From Ptiloglossa arizonensis (lineage: Eukaryota > Arthropoda > Insecta > Hymenoptera > Colletidae), in NCBI RefSeq assembly GCF_051014685.1, contig NC_135048.1:26430543-26494542 (forward strand): a stretch of 64,000 nucleotides of DNA, written 5' to 3'. The position numbers were made by a program, and so were the translations under genes. This document shows positions 60,521 through 64,000 of the stretch, piece after piece. Each line of letters opens with the position of its first letter. The stretch's first letter is position 1. Under the pieces are notes generated by a model, which did not search any database, was not told the DNA's origin, and worked only from the letters and a program-made list of their open reading frames with translations.

Positions 60521-61799
60521 TCTTCCCGTAATTATCTTTTCCTTTTTCTTTCAGAAGTAGTTGGAAGAATCGAGACGATAAGAACTCTGTACAAGTATAA
60601 GTTTTATATTTATACATATATTTATTTACAAATAAGTATATCTATTAGCGAGAACTTGTTCACTGTTCTCGCACAGAAAACACCTGTTCTCACTCTCCAG
60701 AAAATTCTTCCATCGCTCTTTCTTTCATCGCGTCTGTCACACCGAGCGTTTCGGAATATCCGTCCCCTCGTCCCCTCCCCTCCCGCGATCACATTTTTTC
60801 CCCCGATCGTAAATCCGCGTGAACTCGCCACACGTCTCTCTCACGCCCCGAAAACGGTACACTCGACGAGACATTCCTTCCCCGCCCGTTGTTGATCCTT
60901 AATCCTATTAAAGAAAAACCAACTCGCCACGGCGTGCCCGACGCGGACGGTACTCGCCGACCAAATACGCCGCTTTCACTTTTCAGAAGCGAGGAGATAA
61001 AGCACGCGGGATACCGGCAAGGTGGAACGCTAATTTTCAAGAATCACGTCGATGCAGGTAGCCCGAGACGATAACGTGTCGCGATACGGACGTCCAATCT
61101 CGAGAAAACAATACGGAGTTTCCTCGTTACACGAGGAGCTCGCGGCACGAGGTACGAGCGTTTCTAGCGACCTTACTCAATCCGAAAGATCATCCACGAT
61201 GCACGCCACACCGCTAACGTCTCGCGTAGCGTCTATGGGATCCGCGGAGTGCAACGATGGGTCACGTGAATCCGATTCCAGCGTGATAATCGTTCGACGA
61301 ACGCTTTCCACGGCTGCCTGCCGTTCGATATATTTCATCCGTGCCCGGTTCGCGTGACTAAGAGAGCCACAGCCACCTCGTTTGCGAACCAGGAACGACG
61401 ATTGTCTCGCGGACAGACGGACAGATTTAGCAGACAACGGCTCGCCGCCAACGTAGACGCGCCGCAACCCCGACGCAGCTTATTTACGAGGCACCGCGAA
61501 CGCCGGACCCGTCTCTCCGCGCTTCCGGTGAAAGCAGGAACCCGATCGAGTTCAATTTTCAAAGGGTCGAAACCTCGAAATGCCTTGTAATTTTTTACAC
61601 CGCGATGGAATTCCTTTTCGCGCGAATCTCTGCCTCGGAATTTTCGTTCGTCGAATCTGTTAGGCGAAGAGATGGAATCTGTTGACGAGAGGGTAGGGAA
61701 GATAGTTTGGTGTTAGGAGGAAATTAGGGTACGTCGATCGAGAGGGAGAATTGTAAATTTTGATATGTGATAAGGTGCGAGGCCTTGGTTGGACTAGTT
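60521..61799. other. unique island, CpG-rich from about 60.75 kb
   Basis: No recognisable gene or repeat. Confidence 0.4.
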
Positions 61800-62580
61800 T
61801 TCGCGCGGGGAAATTCTGAACGCGATGGATATTGCTGCTTCGGTGATTTTAATGCGTGGTATTGTAGGAAAACTTGTATATGGAGAGCTGGAAGAATTCC
61901 AGGAGGAATTTTGAAAGAATTGTGAATACAGGAGGAATTTTGAAAGAATTGTGAATATTCTCGGAAGAATTTTGAAAGAATTGTGAATGTAAGAGGTGTT
62001 GATTTTCCCTGGTGATTTCAATGCATGGTAGCATTGACGAACCTACACTCGAATCATGGAATTTTGGAAGAGTTCTGAACGCAATGGATATCGCTGCTCC
62101 GGTGATTTCAATGCATGGCACTGTAGGAAAACTTCTATATGGAGAGCTGGAAGAATTCCAGGAGGAATTTTTAAACAATTGTGAATATTCCAGGAGGAAT
62201 TTTGAAAGAATTGTGAATATTCCAGGAAGAATTTTGAAAGAACTGTGAATATTCCAGGAAGAATTTTGAAAGAATTGTGAATGTAATAGGTGTTAATTTG
62301 CCCTGGAGATTTCAATGCGTGGTAGCATCGACGAACCTACACTCGAATCATGGAATTTTGAAAGAGTTCTGAACGCAATGAATATCGCTGCTTCGGTGAT
62401 TTCAATGCATGGCATTGTAGCAAAACTTATATATGGAGAGCTGGAAGAATTCCAGAAGGAATTTTGAAAGAATTGTGAATATTCCAGGAGGAATTTTCAA
62501 AGAATTGTGAATGCAATAGGTGCTGATTTGCCCGGTGATTTCAATGCGTGGTAGCATGGACGAACCAATACTCGAATCAT
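61800..62580 (+). repeat. nested array: about 32-bp subunits inside a higher-order unit of about 260-300 bp with two dispersed motifs
   Basis: The subunit AGGAATTTTGAAAGAATTGT plus GAATATTCC(A)GG repeats two to five times per higher-order unit. Each higher-order unit also has motif type A (CGGTGATTTCAATGCATGGC, 61842, 62101, 62395) and type B (GGTGATTTCAATGCRTGGTA, 62011, 62305, 62534). B to A is constant at about 90 bp; A to B varies with subunit number. Confidence 0.92.
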
Positions 62581-63844
62581 CGGAATGTTTGAGAGCGTTG
62601 CACTCTCAAGCTGCAGCTTCCAAATTTCTGGAATACCGAAACGATTGAACAATGAATCGCTGCGAAAATATTGTTCTCGGTCACGTCTCCTCGTTAATTC
62701 GATCGTTAAGCCTGCGACGATGGAAAACATATTGTTTCTTAACGAACGACTTTAAGCGCGTGTAATTGTACTAATAGACTGTGCACATCGGCGAACGATT
62801 ACCGTGACTGTACTGACTTCTCTTCCTGGAAAGATATTACCTTTCAAAAGCTCTTTGTTGGCTACGATCGCGAAACTAGATTAAACATTAACGTCTGCTG
62901 TATCCTGTACTTACACAGAACTTGCGTATCGAGTATTATCGTTACAATTATCGTTATTAAGTTAGAAAATCTCAAAGTTCGACGTCTGCGAGGACACAAT
63001 GTCTGAAATGCACCGCATTCGGTGCATCGTAAAGTTCCTAGTCCGATACCGATACCGATACAGACGCCGGTGATTTCAACGCGTGGCACCACGAACGGAC
63101 CCAAACTCAGCGGGATCCACGGGTCGTCGAACCTCGTGTTCTAAGCCGCCATTAGACGTGGCCGATACCGTGTTCGTTGCATTCGAAAGGAACGCGAACC
63201 AACCTTCGCGTTTCTTTAACACCTTCACCTTAAGCGAAACCATTTTCGCGCGCGACACGCCCGGTATAGAGATCTCTCTCGCGAGTATCTCTAAAAATAG
63301 TTGGCAATATTTGACGCGACTAGGAGGCAGGTTTTCGGGTGCCGTTCACTCGTTTCGCAAGATTAAACGCCGAATCCTCGTCGAGCTACGCTCGAGCCCG
63401 TAAGAGACTCTCTCTCGCGCGTTGTTTGCTCGTAAAATTATCGAGAAATCTCCACGAATGTTTGATCAAAGAAATCACCATAAAGCGAGGTCGTGGGTTT
63501 CGGCGGTGTTCTCGGTGTCGACAGCGGGCCACATGCAAATGCGAGCCGTGAAGCGGCATCGCAATCGGCCGCGAGAGAAAAGCGTATTCACCAGGGACCC
63601 GAAAACTCCGGGGACGATTTCACGCGCAACTCATTACACGGTGTCGCTTCTGGTTCTCCAAGCGGCCACCATTTAACGATCTCCACGTATCCTTTGAGAC
63701 GCGTCTCTGGAAGCTCCGACGCATTCAGAGTCGTCGCCACGACACTTCTTTTCCACGAGACGCGAATTGGTCGCGGTCTGGGAGCCACGAACAGCCGGGA
63801 ACCGTTTCGCGACAATTCGCTGGTTGCGTCAATCGGTGCGTTAG
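62581..63844. other. unique island, CpG-rich from about 63.05 kb
   Basis: No recognisable gene. One copy of the dispersed motif (GGTGATTTCAACGCGTGGCA) starts at 63069. Confidence 0.4.
63069..63088 (+). other. dispersed motif, variant
   Basis: GGTGATTTCAACGCGTGGCA, close to the type A copies in the 61.8-62.6 kb array. Confidence 0.65.
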
Positions 63845-63849
63845 TGTCT

Positions 63850-63888
<39 letters not shown>

Positions 63889-63969
63889 TCTCTCTTTCTC
63901 TCATTCTCTCACTCTGTCTCTCTCTCTCTCATATTCTCTCTTTCTTTCATTCTCTCTCTCTCTCTTGTT
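63845..63969 (+). repeat. (TC)n microsatellite, 125 bp
   Basis: Long imperfect CT/TC run interrupted by CATT, CACT and TTTC. Confidence 0.95.
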
Positions 63970-64000
63970 CTCGGTTTGCGCAAGTTCGATCGTTCTGAAA

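Noticed and set aside
3915..62580. CRISPR-like repeated blocks
   Set aside because: Units are contiguous or degenerate, with no unique equal-length spacers, and the genome is animal-type.

Overview
The window looks like nuclear DNA of an insect, most likely a hymenopteran (bee, wasp or ant). It has CpG-rich unique DNA alternating with AT-rich tandem arrays, one spliced insect-type gene, small mariner-like elements, no operons, and no prokaryotic signals. The order is inferred from overall character, not from a database match.

Only one protein-coding exon can be supported. It is the large last coding exon of a knirps-family orphan nuclear receptor (kni/knrl/eagle type, NR0A) on the minus strand, 37509 down to 36310. 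It starts at a clean splice acceptor in the middle of the DNA-binding domain. It encodes the second zinc finger, the Kni-box, a low-complexity repressor tail with two CtBP-type motifs, and no ligand-binding domain. The first-finger exon was not found between 37.5 and 64 kb, so that whole side is probably intron or 5' regulatory DNA. The 0-36 kb side is 3' UTR and intergenic DNA.

The remaining 98% of the window alternates between two states. (1) About twenty AT-rich tandem arrays with periods of about 30 to 380 bp. Each has its own unit sequence, apparently unrelated to the others: for example about 200 bp at 5.7-6.5 kb, exactly 60 bp at 13.8-14.9 kb, 70 bp at 35.4-36.2 kb, and about 97 bp at 45.6-47.2 kb. 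(2) CpG-rich single-copy islands without credible coding sequence, such as 8.6-11.0, 12.9-13.7, 21.5-25.1, 37.5-40.0 and 47.2-52.0 kb. These are the natural place for enhancers of a developmental regulator.

Superimposed on this are mobile and rearranged pieces. Two copies of one mariner-like MITE lie at 407-540 and 17119-17246, the second with a paralogous empty site at 25182. A 576-bp TA-flanked element with internal repeats lies at 33153-33728. There are several segmental duplications (1.9/2.5, 17.0/25.1, 20.6/21.0, 38.8/39.1 and 49.5/50.3 kb). A split inverted duplication at 47.8/49.7 kb has one arm that carries a fragment of the neighbouring minisatellite. The least explained signal is a short motif, GTGATTTCAATGCACGGT and variants, at about 13 scattered sites in both orientations, including twice per higher-order unit of the 61.8-62.6 kb array.
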